A model generated the notes under the pieces. It had not been told where the DNA came from and did not search any database. It saw nothing but the letters and a program-made list of their open reading frames with translations. DNA of 64,000 nucleotides from Thalassia testudinum (Eukaryota; Streptophyta; Magnoliopsida; Alismatales; Hydrocharitaceae), in NCBI GenBank assembly GCA_037157565.1, contig JAZHRO010000013.1, forward strand, positions 119,488,001-119,552,000. Reading direction: 5' to 3'. The first letter of the stretch is position 1. Every line of letters begins with the position of its first letter. Shown piece by piece: positions 35,037 through 45,687 of this stretch. The translations under genes and the position numbers were made by a program.

Positions 35037-36649
35037 TTAAGGTGGGTTAGTGAAGATTGGAGGGCCTTGGTTAGTCATGTAACCATAAGAAGAAGAAGAT
35101 GAGGGGCCCTGCTCAACCACCTGAGCATGTGCATGTGAGTCCCTTTGATTCTCGTACCCTTGGGCTCTATTGCCCTGATTTTGTACATTGCGCGGGTTGG
35201 GTACAGGTTGAGATGGTAGAGATCTAGGTTGTCGGGTGTTAGCAATTAACCCGGATTGCAAGTTATCCAATGATGTCTTCATTTGCTGCATAAGCTGAAG
35301 CATGGAACCTTACATTTCCACCATCTGCCGATTTAAATCAGCCTACCCTATAGATTGTTGGACATTCCAAGATGGCTGAGTAACCGATCTTGGGGGAAAC
35401 TGGGTGTATACTTGACCCTGACCCATAGGTTTTTGAGATGCATAATTGCTGGGTTGAGTTTGGGTCTATTGCCCCTGATTTTTCTAGGAGAAGTTAGGGT
35501 GGTTCCTCCATCCCGAGTTATTAGTGTTGGAATATGGGTTGGACCTAACATTCTCCTACATTGCATATGCATCCTCATAAGATGAGGATGGAGAGAAGGA
35601 AGGATCAGAAAAACTGGGATCAAATGCCCCAGTTTGGAACCCATAAGGTTCCGAGAAATCCTGGCTCACAGGTTGAGCCGAATCAAGTTGGTTCACGAAT
35701 TCCCACCCAGTGGGAGCTCGTGAGAAATGGAATCCCGATTTCTGGGATTGAGTGGGTATAGAAGTGTTCCTGAATTCCCAGACATCCATTCTTCCATTTT
35801 CTTAGCAACCAAGTCCATTTTATCTAGTTTACTACAAATTAATTCCTTGTCAAATGAATGAGAATCTTGGATCTCATTAGCACTTGACCTAGGTTGTTGG
35901 GACTGGTTGAATGCATCCATAGAGGCATGATTAATTGAGTTCTCGTTCATTTCCTCAAATAGGTCGTATGCACTATCTGCATCCCTGTTGAGAAAATTGC
36001 CTTCGCAGGAGGCATCCACATGATTACAAAGTTGCTCAACCAACCCATGATAGAAAATCTGCACAAGTTGCCATTTTGGCACCTCGTGGTGTGGACACTT
36101 CCTCAAAAGTTCCTGGAATCGCTCCCAGGCACCATGAAATAGTTCCCCTGACCACTGGGCAAAAGTGGTAATCGCCCGTCGCAAGGCATTGGTCCTTCCA
36201 ATAGGAAAGAATTTCTTCAAGAAAGCCGACTTAAGAGTAGCCCAAGTTTCAATCGGCCTTCCTATAGTCTAGTACCAATGTGTGGCCTTATCCCTAAGAG
36301 AGTAGGGGAAAAGCCTCATGATCATTTGCTCTTCGTTCACATTCCTTGCTCTGGTGGTCTGAACCAAAGTGGTCAGATCCTCCAGGTGTTAGAATGGGTC
36401 CTCCTAGCCAAGCCCATGGAAATGCTTAATCAAACTTAAGACTTGGGGCTTGATTTCTATGTCTCTAGCAGGAATCATGATGCCAGGACATTCCCCATAG
36501 TTTGAAGGATCGTAAAAATCCTTCAAGGGCCGAGCGCCCTCACCATGCATACGTTGGAACCATTGCTGCATCTGCTGCAATTCTTCCAACTACCTCTGAA
36601 TCAGCTCCTATTGGTTTGAGGGCGGGGGAGGTGGTTGTTGATTAGCCAT
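35037..36649 (-). pseudogene. Gag of A1
   Basis: It starts at the ATG at 36649-36647 (MANQQPPPPP). Stops occur at several sites upstream of 36220 and a shift near 35700. The retrotransposon Gag core is clear: LKDFYDPSNYG, LKSAFLKKFFP, FHGAWERFQELLRKCPHHEVP and QIFYHGLVEQL. The C-terminal part is Gln/Pro/Ser-rich (MLQLMQQMKTSLDNLQSGL), with no zinc knuckle seen. It would form the particle shell. It ends in the linker to protease. Confidence 0.85.
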
Positions 36650-37945
36650 GGGATCTACTTGGCTATAGCTCAACCACCGCCTCCTAGAATGGTCTAAAGG
36701 TCCTTCCAATCTAGGATTCAATGACCTCCTTCCAAGCATACACTAAAAGGAAGTCAGAAGGATGGGGAAAGAGGGAACCCTGTAGCACAAGAATACAAGC
36801 CTATCCTTGGATGGTGTAGCCTAAGGTCTACTGACTCTCAGAATCCGTCCTAAGATTATGGATGATTTACTCTACTTATGTCCAGGCAATCCGACCAGTA
36901 AGAAGGAGGGACTAGGGAGAAGGTTCTTCCTTTGGTTTGTGCCTTCTGTTCCTAGTGTACCCCCCAACAGCAGTCATTTGATGCTACTCCCTTAGCTATA
37001 CATCAGATTGACTAGTATAAGCAAGTTAATCTTGAATAATCTCAATCTGGATCCCGACGAGCGAATGAATCCTTAGGGCCAACATCTAAATGATTTTAGT
37101 TAGGCTTAGGAAACTGGTGCTCTAGAATGTGATGGGCCCTTATTGGGTTGGGCCCTTAATGATTTGTTTGAGAATGTGTGAATGTGCATAAGCAAGAGGT
37201 TTTCAAGTAATATTATTAATGATGAGGTGAGTTTTAGGGTTTGAATCTTGCTTAATAGCTTTTAGGATTCAAACATTAGGTGTTTTCAACCAAGTTTTTT
37301 GAGGCAAACCAACTTTGTTTTTGAAAGCACGTGTTCAAGTATGTTCCTTTAGAAATCAAGAAAAATATGGAGTGCATGGCTTGACCTAGTTATTGAATCC
37401 TATGGGGCAGCTACAAAATGAACCTCTTTTAGATTAGGTGGTGCTGCCCAAATAATTCAATCAATCGGCTCAAATGCACCATCGATTAAGGCACACAAAA
37501 AGGTGATTAACCTAATATGATTTCTACTCTTTTATGTGTTGAATTCATGTACCGAGTCCACAAGTCGGAAGCCCGATTGATTAGATGAAAATCATGTCCA
37601 ATTATGTGCCTCAAATGTGGGTGTATGAAGTGTGTATATTGATTCATCCCACAAGAAGTATCTTTTTTTTATTTTTTATTTTTAAATGTGGGGATGATGT
37701 GGATGAAGGTTGTAAACAAGAGACACAATTCTATCCTAGGGTTTATGCAAACAACTAAGTAGATTAGGTCTTGGCTATGAGTGTGGTTAAATGAGCTAGT
37801 GGGGGGAAATGTGGGGGACACTTATAGAGTACTCTACCCGCACTTTACTCCAGTCTACCGCACTTGGATCTCCATGCTAGTGTAAATGGAAAGAAGCGAA
37901 CTAAACAATAAAGTAAATTCCGTTGCCTCCTCGGCAACGGCACCA
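36650..37945 (-). other. Leader and primer binding site of A1
   Basis: The PBS at 37945-37928 reads TGGTGCCGTTGCCGAGGA on the minus strand, a tRNA-Asp match with two changes. The leader up to the gag ATG has no gene. It matches the A2 leader, including the GTGCGGTAGAC...GGTAGAG block (37869-37833 here, 43011-43041 in A2), a candidate packaging signal. Confidence 0.75.
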
Positions 37946-37948
37946 AAA

Positions 37949-39781
37949 TGATCGCACAGGTTTCACGAGTTTGAAATCAGGGTTACAAGTAACTTGTCGT
38001 CATAATTGCAAAACTTATGGTCAAATAAAATTTATACCAAAACTCCAAGGGAGTCTCGGGTCGAACATAGGGAGGCAACGTTTACTTTAATTGAAAACTG
38101 TGTTTCATTTTGCTTCTTTTTGGTATTTTAGGGTTTTGTTATTTTTTTTGTATTTTTGTAAGAAGACAAGCAGAATGAATCACCAGAGATGTGGAACAAA
38201 TATGATATAGACATCACTTCAATGTCAATTACAATCAACTATGAAAGCATAAAAAGAGAGGGAGGTGAGAAGGAATCGCCCGAATTGATTGTTTGGCAAG
38301 ACGATGGTGCCTGGCGGAAGGTGGATGAAGGAGGTGAGGAGTGGGATGATGGAGGTGAGATACAGGAGGACGTCGGATAGAGGAAAGCTTCGGCATGTCT
38401 CCGGAATGGAGGTGAGAAGGCAGAGATGATCTGCTACCGGAGTGGAGATGGGAGGACGGCTCTGAGGTGACCTTTGAATGGGGATGGGAAGATTGATGAA
38501 TATTTGGTGTGGTAGAGGTTCTCTACACTAATAGGATTCTTGGGAGCTTGAGAGTAAGCTCTAATGAAGCGTTGGTAGGCTTGTTAGAGCTTAGGAGTAG
38601 GTGGGAGTAGAGTAGGTAGAGATGAAGTGGAGTGGGGGGTGTAGAGGTGTTGATATATTGGAGGGAAGAAGAGAGTCCCACGCGCAAGCATTCAGTGATA
38701 GCAATAAGCGTCACTGAAGGCCACTCGAGCTAGCACTGAAGATCCGTGCCTCTTCATTGCTTGGGTTGGCGCACACACTATGCAGGACATTTAGTGACAG
38801 CAGCAAGTGTCACTAAAGGCCCGCCCTTTTGTCATTGTAAATCCTGCGCCCACCGCCAACAACCGCAACTGTCATCACACACGTAGGCGCAGATGAATCC
38901 TGACCATCGGATGAAGGATCACACAGCCGAGAGAAGATCGCACCCCTTCAGAAAATTTGAATCATGCGCCTTGCCATTAGCCGTTAGATGCTACATTCAG
39001 ACGTCTTAACTGCATGCGTCAGATGGTGCATTCTCGATGTGCATCAGTGGCCGCGTACAACGTCTGCGCTCAACTATGCATCCATGTAGCTGCTTCCTTC
39101 GCAGCCCAATCTTCCATCGACAACTCAATTTCCCTCCTGCATGCGCTTCAGTGGATAAAATCCGCACACGGGGCTTTGAACGCATGGCCCCGCATTGAGA
39201 GTTGAGGTGCAAACCACTGTGCTGAAGGTCATTATGTGTTCTGTTTATGAATTGAGCTTCCACGCCCACGACCATTGGATGGAGATCCAACGGTCGAGAT
39301 GACTCCTCGGTTGATCAGCCTGAGGTTGGGTGAGATGAGGTGCTTCTTCAGCCGTGGAGCACACATCTTAGCCATTGAATTGAGATCCAACGGCTGGGAT
39401 CTAATCTTACGACGGGCTTGGGGTCACCTTGGCCTAGGTGGGGTGGCCTGGATGGCACCACGTGGTGCCATCTGGGCCCTCCTTCTTCTTCTTCTTCTTG
39501 CGGAGGGTGCTATATAGCACAGATCTGGGCGATTCCCGCATTGATAGACTGCAATCGTTGCTCAGAATCCATCCATACAGTCGGATTCTTCATCCGAAGC
39601 GCATAAAGATGTTGCACTACTTCCTAGCCATGTAAAATGATGAAATTAATGTACATAATATACAACTATCGTAAATGAAATGCAATGGATGTTTGTGCAA
39701 TATTTATATCATGATATGCAATTCTAGGCCTAGGAACTATTATAAATAAGCATTTTATGATGAATTTATATGTGCTTTTCA
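37949..39781 (-). repeat. 5' LTR of A1 (right copy)
   Basis: Plus-strand TGATCGCACAGG...GTGCTTTTCA, 1833 bases. Promoter-proximal palindromes are TTCAGTGA/TCACTGAA (38691-38718) and TTTAGTGACA/TGTCACTAAA (38790-38817, perfect). The TATA position reads TATATCA (minus strand, near 38657-38651) instead of TATATAA, so the copy that should drive transcription looks weakened. Confidence 0.9.
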
Positions 39782-40840
39782 AGTATCCACCTAAATTATA
39801 TTGGAGTCAAAAGAAGGGAATGATGATACCATTGGAAGAACTCGACCCAGATGATAATATTTGATGAAGTGGGTCGAAGTCAAGTTGTTAATCCTACCCT
39901 CCCTTATGATGATGATCAACTAATGGAACTTAAACCCACCCTTAGGGAATCCGACTCTACATTTCACTTATCTGAGGAGTCTGATGATACAAATATAAAC
40001 CCATTACCGTAAATAGAGTGCCCTAAGGGATCTGATGATTATAGTACTCGAGTGAATGATGAATTAATTGAGGAAGAGGATGAATTATGTGAGGAACCTA
40101 CATTCAGGATTTGGAGTGACACTAAGGGTGATTATGTCTTATTTGAAGAATTAGCCCCCGAGGATGTCACAGTTTTGATCAACTTAGGTTTCCTCCATGC
40201 TCCAATTAATAATATCCCTTTTCATGATGAAAAAATGGAAAACGTGGAAGCAACATTTGAGATTTATGTGGATTAACATATAGACTCTAGGGAGGATTTG
40301 AGTAAAGAACAAGAACCCGAGGATGAGATTGATAGGGTAATCCCTAAATCTGTTGCTTCCAACCTACCTTCATTTGATTCAGAGTCACCCTCTGATTCAC
40401 CAATGTCTAAAGGCAAAATTTTGACTCCATACCTTGAAATGATCACTGATGAAGTTCAAGAAGATATACATGACGTCAGTAGGGATGCTAGGGACGCAAT
40501 TGAGGAATTAGAAAGATTGTTAGACATGAACATCGAGCCGACTAAACCCAACCTAGATCTTATGGCCATCCTACAACCTCGAAACTTGGACACCCTAGAC
40601 AATCCTTGGATTAAAAACATGCTTACTACTATTTTGACCGGGGGGCTTATCATATCAACATTTCCTGTATTGGGGTACTGGGTATGGATTGATGTTTTCT
40701 TTGGTCAATCCATTACCTTAGGGGTATATCTTTGTACCATTCCTGTCCCATATCTTTTGGAGGATCCTTGTCATCCTCTTCCTACCCCTCTGGAGGTCGT
40801 TATTTTCACCTATCATTTAAAACCTCCTTTGGTGACCTAG
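39782..40840 (+). pseudogene. C-terminal half of the G non-pol protein gene
   Basis: It resumes directly after A1 with PPKLYWSQKKGM, matching YWSQKKGKM of B1. After stops near 39862, 40010 and 40275 come FRIWSDTKGDYVLFEELAPE, an acidic stretch with a helix-prone DARDAIEELERLLDMNI segment, and a tail NPWIKNMLTTILTGG. A hydrophobic part around VLGYWVWIDVFF ends at the stop at 40840. The tail may be membrane-associated. The family is unrecognised; similarity to B1 supports a once-functional protein. Confidence 0.7.
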
Positions 40841-41131
40841 GAAGATTTCATTCCCATCATTGTTGGGTGAGCATTCTCTATCAAAATTCATCATTAGCTC
40901 ACCAACATCCTAGATTACCTATTTTCTAGACCAGTGTTACTTCACTCATTTTTAGGGACTATTTCTTTTGTTTTGGAACCAGACTTGTTGGTTCTTTGGC
41001 TATTCGACTGCTAACAAAATAACGGCAGCCCAACCCTTTTATGTAATCGGGACATTGTAGATTTTAGGCATGGGGGGGTGTATTTAGGGAATATACATAG
41101 CATATATACATAATTGCATACATCTGTATAC
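40841..41131 (+). other. 3' non-coding part of G up to the A2 insertion
   Basis: No gene is seen. It contains CGGGACATTGT (41048-41058) and TTAGGCATGGGGGGGTG (41064-41080), the internal polypurine motif. A2 starts at 41132 after TATAC; the matching duplication would be outside the window. Confidence 0.7.
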
Positions 41132-42879
41132 TGATAAACATGCATGAATTCATGATAAAATGCTTATTTATGATAGTTCCCAGGCCTAGCATTGCATATC
41201 ATAGTATAAATGTTACATAACATTCATTGCATTGCATGTAGGATAGTTTGTATATTCTATATATTAATTTCAACATTTTATATGGCTAGGAGGTAGTGCG
41301 ACATCTTTACAGGCTTCAGATGAAGAATCCGACCATACGAATGGATCCGGAGCGACGATCGTAGTCCGTCGGCGCAAAAATCACCTCGATCAGAGCTCCG
41401 TAGCATCCTCTGTAAGGAGAAGAAGATGGATGGCCCAGGTGGTGCCACGTGGCATCATCCAGACCGTCCCACATGAGCCACAGCCTCCCCAGCTTCACGC
41501 AAGAAGTGATCCCAGCTGCCGGATCTCAATCCAATGGCTGAGGGGTGCTCTACATCGCCTGACCTCAAGCATCTCAGGGAAGACTTGATCTCGACCATTG
41601 GATCTTCATCCAACGGTCGAGAGCGTAGCTACACCAACATTGCATGTGACCATAGAGTGCCTTCGCCAAGAGGTATGCGCCTGACCCGCATAGAAAGGAT
41701 GCAAGTTCGAGTCCCAATCTGCTGCGACCACCTTAGTGCCGAAGAAATTGGATTGCTCGATCTTCATCAAGCTGTCGAGATGATGCACGCCTTAGACAAC
41801 GACGTACAACCGTAAGCCAAGGCAGATGTGTGCCATCTGGAGCACTCATTTAACTCGACCGGGCATAATATCCATCATCCTATCTTCAAAATCACGCGGT
41901 GAGTGCGATTCAAATTGCGAGGGTGCGATCTTCGGGTGCCCCAAGCCGTGTGATGTCTCATCCAACAGCTACCAGTGAGGCGTGTGCGTTTGAATCTGCG
42001 AGTGCGCGCAATCTCCTTGCAATCTCTTCCTTCCGTGCTCGATCCAACGGCTGTCGATCTCCTCACGCTACGCCAGCTACAACCGTGCCTCCTCATGCCA
42101 GCCAAGGTGCTTGAATGTATAGTAACAGCCCCAGTGAGTCTTCAGTGACATTTTAAACGTCACTGAAGACCCGTGCACGCAAGACACCTCCATTCCACCA
42201 CTATATAAACACCATGACCCCTTCCCTTCCAAACCATCTCTACCTACTCTACTCCCACCTACTCTTAAGCTCTAGTAGCCTACCAAAGCTCCATTAGAGC
42301 TTATTCCCAAGCTCCAAAGGCCTCCTATAAGTGTAATGCTCCTATTCCCCACCAAATATTCGTCCCCCATCTCACCACCTTCATTCCGGTAGAAGATCAG
42401 CTCCATCTCCTCATCCCCATTCTAGAGCCTTCATGAAGCATTCCTCTACCCGTCGTCCTCCTATATCTCACCTCCGTCATCCAGCACCTCACCCTCTTCA
42501 TCCAAGCTACCACCAAGCGCCATCGTCACGCCAATCAGCCAATTTGGGAGATTCCTTCTCACCCTTATTCTTTTGTTTTTTTTTTAGCATATTGTAATAA
42601 ACATTTGCATGGTATATCAAATTTGTTTTCATCTCCTTTGTGAGTTATCTTGCTTTCCCTTTTTATTTACAAAAACATAAAAAAAATCACAAAACCTAAA
42701 ACTCCAAAAAGAAACAACATGCAGTGCGGATTTCAACAAATTTAAGCGTTGCCTCCTTGTGTTTGACTCGGGACTCCTTTGGAGTTTCTATTAAAAAATC
42801 TTATTTGATAACGTGTTTTGCGAACTACGATGATGGGTTATTGAAACCCTTATTTTACTTTGCCAAAACCCACATATCA
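41132..42879 (+). repeat. 5' LTR of A2
   Basis: TGATAAACATGC...CACATATCA, 1748 bases. The first 150 bases match the A1 LTR start (ATAAAATGCTTATTTAT, AGGCCTAG). The motif CTCCTTGTGTTTGACTCGGG lies near the end, as in the other family members. The open frame at 41534-41815 has no recognisable domain and lies across U3; it is not considered a gene. Confidence 0.88.
42138..42209 (+). promoter_or_regulatory. A2 promoter: perfect 12-bp palindrome and TATA box
   Basis: GTCTTCAGTGAC (42138-42149) and GTCACTGAAGAC (42159-42170) are perfect inverted arms around a 9-base AT-rich loop. TATATAAA follows at 42202-42209, 31 bases after the palindrome. The core TTCAGTGA/TCACTGAA also occurs upstream of the A1 5' LTR TATA position. 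Confidence 0.65.
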
Positions 42880-42882
42880 TTT

Positions 42883-42900
42883 TGGCACCGTTGCCAGGGA
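42883..42900 (+). other. Primer binding site of A2 (tRNA-Asp type)
   Basis: TGGCACCGTTGCCAGGGA, three bases after the LTR end; two differences from the tRNA-Asp complement. Confidence 0.85.
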
Positions 42901-43867
42901 GGCAACGGAATTTGCTTTCTTGTCTTCCATGTTTCTTTGCATTTACTTATTATAAACCCTGCTTACCTCTAATTTACTGTCTTGCAGATACCCTAGGAAG
43001 GAGATCCAAGTGCGGTAGACCAGAGTAAAATGCAGGTAGAGTAATTTTTAAGTGCCCCCCACCAGTTCACTTTCGCCACATTCATAACCAAGACCTAATC
43101 TACTTAGGTGTTTGCATAAACCCTAGGATAGATTTTGTTTGTCTTGTTTGTCACCTCCACTCATCTCGCCCTCGCATATTATTGAAAAAAAGAAAAAAAT
43201 AAAAAGATACTTCTTGTGGGCTAAATCAACATACACACTATATACACCCACATTTAAGGCACATAACCTAACTTGATTTTTATCTACTCAACCGGGATTA
43301 CGAGCTGTGGAACGGTATAGCAATTCAACACATAAAGGACTAGAAATCTTATTGTGTTAATCACCTTTTTGAGTGCCCTAATCGGTGGTGCATCTGGGCC
43401 AATTGATTGAATTGTTTGGGCTATACTACCTAATCTAAAAGGAATTCATTTTGTAGTTACCCCATAGGATTCAATAATTAGGTCAAGCCAGGCACTCCAT
43501 ATTTTTCTTGATTTGTAAAGGAAAATACTTGAACTCGTGATTTCAAACATGGTTTCCTTCCTAGTAATTTGGTTGAATCTACCTAATATTTGAACCCTAA
43601 AAGCTACTAGGCAAGATTCGAACCCTAAAACTCACTTCATTATCAATAATCTTGCTTGAAAACATTTTGGTTGTGCACATATACACATTTTCAATGAATC
43701 ATTAAGGGCATGACCCATTAAGGGCTCATCACATTCTTAAAGCACTAAATATCCCAAGCCTCACAAAAGTTGATTAGACGTTGGCCAGAAGGACTTATTT
43801 GTTCTTCAGGGCCCAGATTAAGATTGTTCATGATTAACCTGCTTATACTAGTCAATCTGATGTCTAG
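42901..43867 (+). other. Leader of A2, first part
   Basis: No gene. It matches the A1 leader in reverse, including GTGCGGTAGACCAGAG near 43011 and TACCCCATAGGATTCAATAA near 43459. It ends at the TCTAG duplication (43863-43867). The remainder continues at 55902-56255. Confidence 0.7.
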
Positions 43868-45687
43868 TAACAAGTCTATTTTTGAGCATTTTTAAATTGT
43901 CTGAAATCGTAGTATAGTCGCGCTAAACCCTTGATCAAAATATTTAATTGTTAATGAAACTCACGTAGAATTCTTTTCTTTTTAGAATTTAAGTCTCGAT
44001 CATTCATCTCTGGGAGGCATGAAAATAAATTGAGATTTGAATCAGCTTTTCTAACGTAAATCTAACCTAACCTAATATTTTTGTCTTTTTTGTGTTATTT
44101 GATTTTTATTTTGAAACACAAAACAAAACCTAGATCTAGACGTGCTAGCTAAAACCTAAGTGACTACATGCATCTAAGTGGGGCCATGGTGGCCTTGCAT
44201 GGTGTGACAAACCCAAAGGGGATGTTCCTAAGTAAACTAATAGGCATGCTTTAAAGTGTAAGCCATGAAGATCATAGCACGCACATAAACAAGAATCAAG
44301 TAATATTATTTATGCATAAGAATGTCAACACATCTACACTAGAAAGCATATAAATAGAGAAAATCCCTCACGTCGGAAAATGCTACTAAGGCCATCAGCT
44401 ATGTGTGAGGATGTAGGCTAGACCATGGGTATACAAACCCGTCCACACTCCCACCAAAAGAGATGGCCAGACACAAGAGGCTATAGGTGAGCCTTCATGG
44501 CCGTCCAAGAAGAAGAAGAAAGAGAGGGAGCGTCCACTCTATGGAGAAGAGAGGGCATGCCCAAATGAAGAGAGGAGAAGAGGGTGTTGCACCCTTTGTG
44601 ATCTCCTTCTTCTAGCCGCCCACATGATGATGCATTGGAGGAGCTTCTTCTTTAGCCATCCATGGAGGAGCCTTGGAGGAGGACGACCCCTTAGAGGAGG
44701 GAGTGGTGGATGGCCCTAGGGATTGGAGGTGATGGCTCGTAGGGTTGGAGGGGAGGGTGGTTGCAAGTGTCGAGTGGAGGAGAGGATTCAAGAGTGAATG
44801 GGCGTGACTCTTGATTTTTGGCTTTTATGGGAAGGCCAACTTTGGTGGTCGCAAGATTGGCTTCTTCCGAAAAATAGCATGTGCCACTTTTGGTAGCCCT
44901 TAGGTTTGATGCCCATGGATTGTGGATCTAGGTTAGGAGGGTAGTTTAGGAAAGTGCTAGTGTGTGTGGTTCAAATTCCGTAGAGTAGGGTTGTGGGTTT
45001 TGGCAAATCTAGGTTGGGTTAACCTACATTAAGTGCGTGTGGACCTAATTAGGCTTAGGTGAGTCTAATTGGATATGTGTGTGTGTGTTTAGGCCTAGGT
45101 AAACCTAATAGATATGAGTCAATTAGATCCTGGGTGGATCTAATTGGGCTTAGTTCACCCAATCAACTATAGATGCACCCAATTAGGTATGGGATGGTTC
45201 AATTGGATTAGGGATAGGATAAGTAGGGCTATGGATTGTGGACTAGGCTTAGGAGGTCTCTAATTAGGTTTCTTAGGGTGTCTGGTGGGGTTCCTAGGTG
45301 TTTGGGAGAGGGATAGGGTGGACAAGAACATGGATAGTGCTATCCATGTTTGGGTTTTGAGGCTAAGGTGTCCTAATAGAGGTGGTTTTGGGTTTGGGAA
45401 GGCTATCGTAGGGTTTCTAAGGGTAGGGATAAGGTTATCCTCCTCACTCCTTTTGTCTGAATCAGTCTTCTTCTTCCTTTATTACTTTATTTCACTATCT
45501 TCTGCATCCTGGATCACTTTATTATCTGCAAATAGCAATAAAAACCATTAACTAGCAGGATATCTCATCTTATTCTAAATATACTAATGCAATGCATGAT
45601 ATGCAAGATATGAGTGCAATATCCGCAATTTAAGCTAGGTTCAAACATTATTTAAGTTGATTAGGACCCATAGTTGCTATGCAATCA
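43868..45687 (-). repeat. 3' LTR of F (left copy)
   Basis: 1820 bases. The minus-strand CATAAAAG element near 44828 may be the TATA box. Directly upstream, GGAAGGCCAA (44830-44839) pairs with TTGGCTTCTTCC (44857-44868), a 10-bp stem with a 2-base bulge. An AATTGG/TCTAATT motif array lies at 45050-45220. Confidence 0.85.

Larger units (their letters stand above)
25315..39781 (-). mobile_element. Athila-lineage Ty3/gypsy element A1, defective
   Basis: The element is bounded by LTRs 25315-27145 and 37949-39781, with AGTAT at 25310-25314 and 39782-39786, a tRNA-Asp PBS at 37945-37928 and a PPT at 27160-27146. From right to left it encodes gag, protease, reverse transcriptase, RNase H and integrase, all disrupted. 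Integrase wording such as GGHFSGKKTAAKILQSRFYW and GIDFMGPFPPSFGH is characteristic of the Athila lineage. The LTRs differ at about one base in ten over 290 bases compared by eye, so the insertion is old. It is nested in G and hosts C2. Confidence 0.93.
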
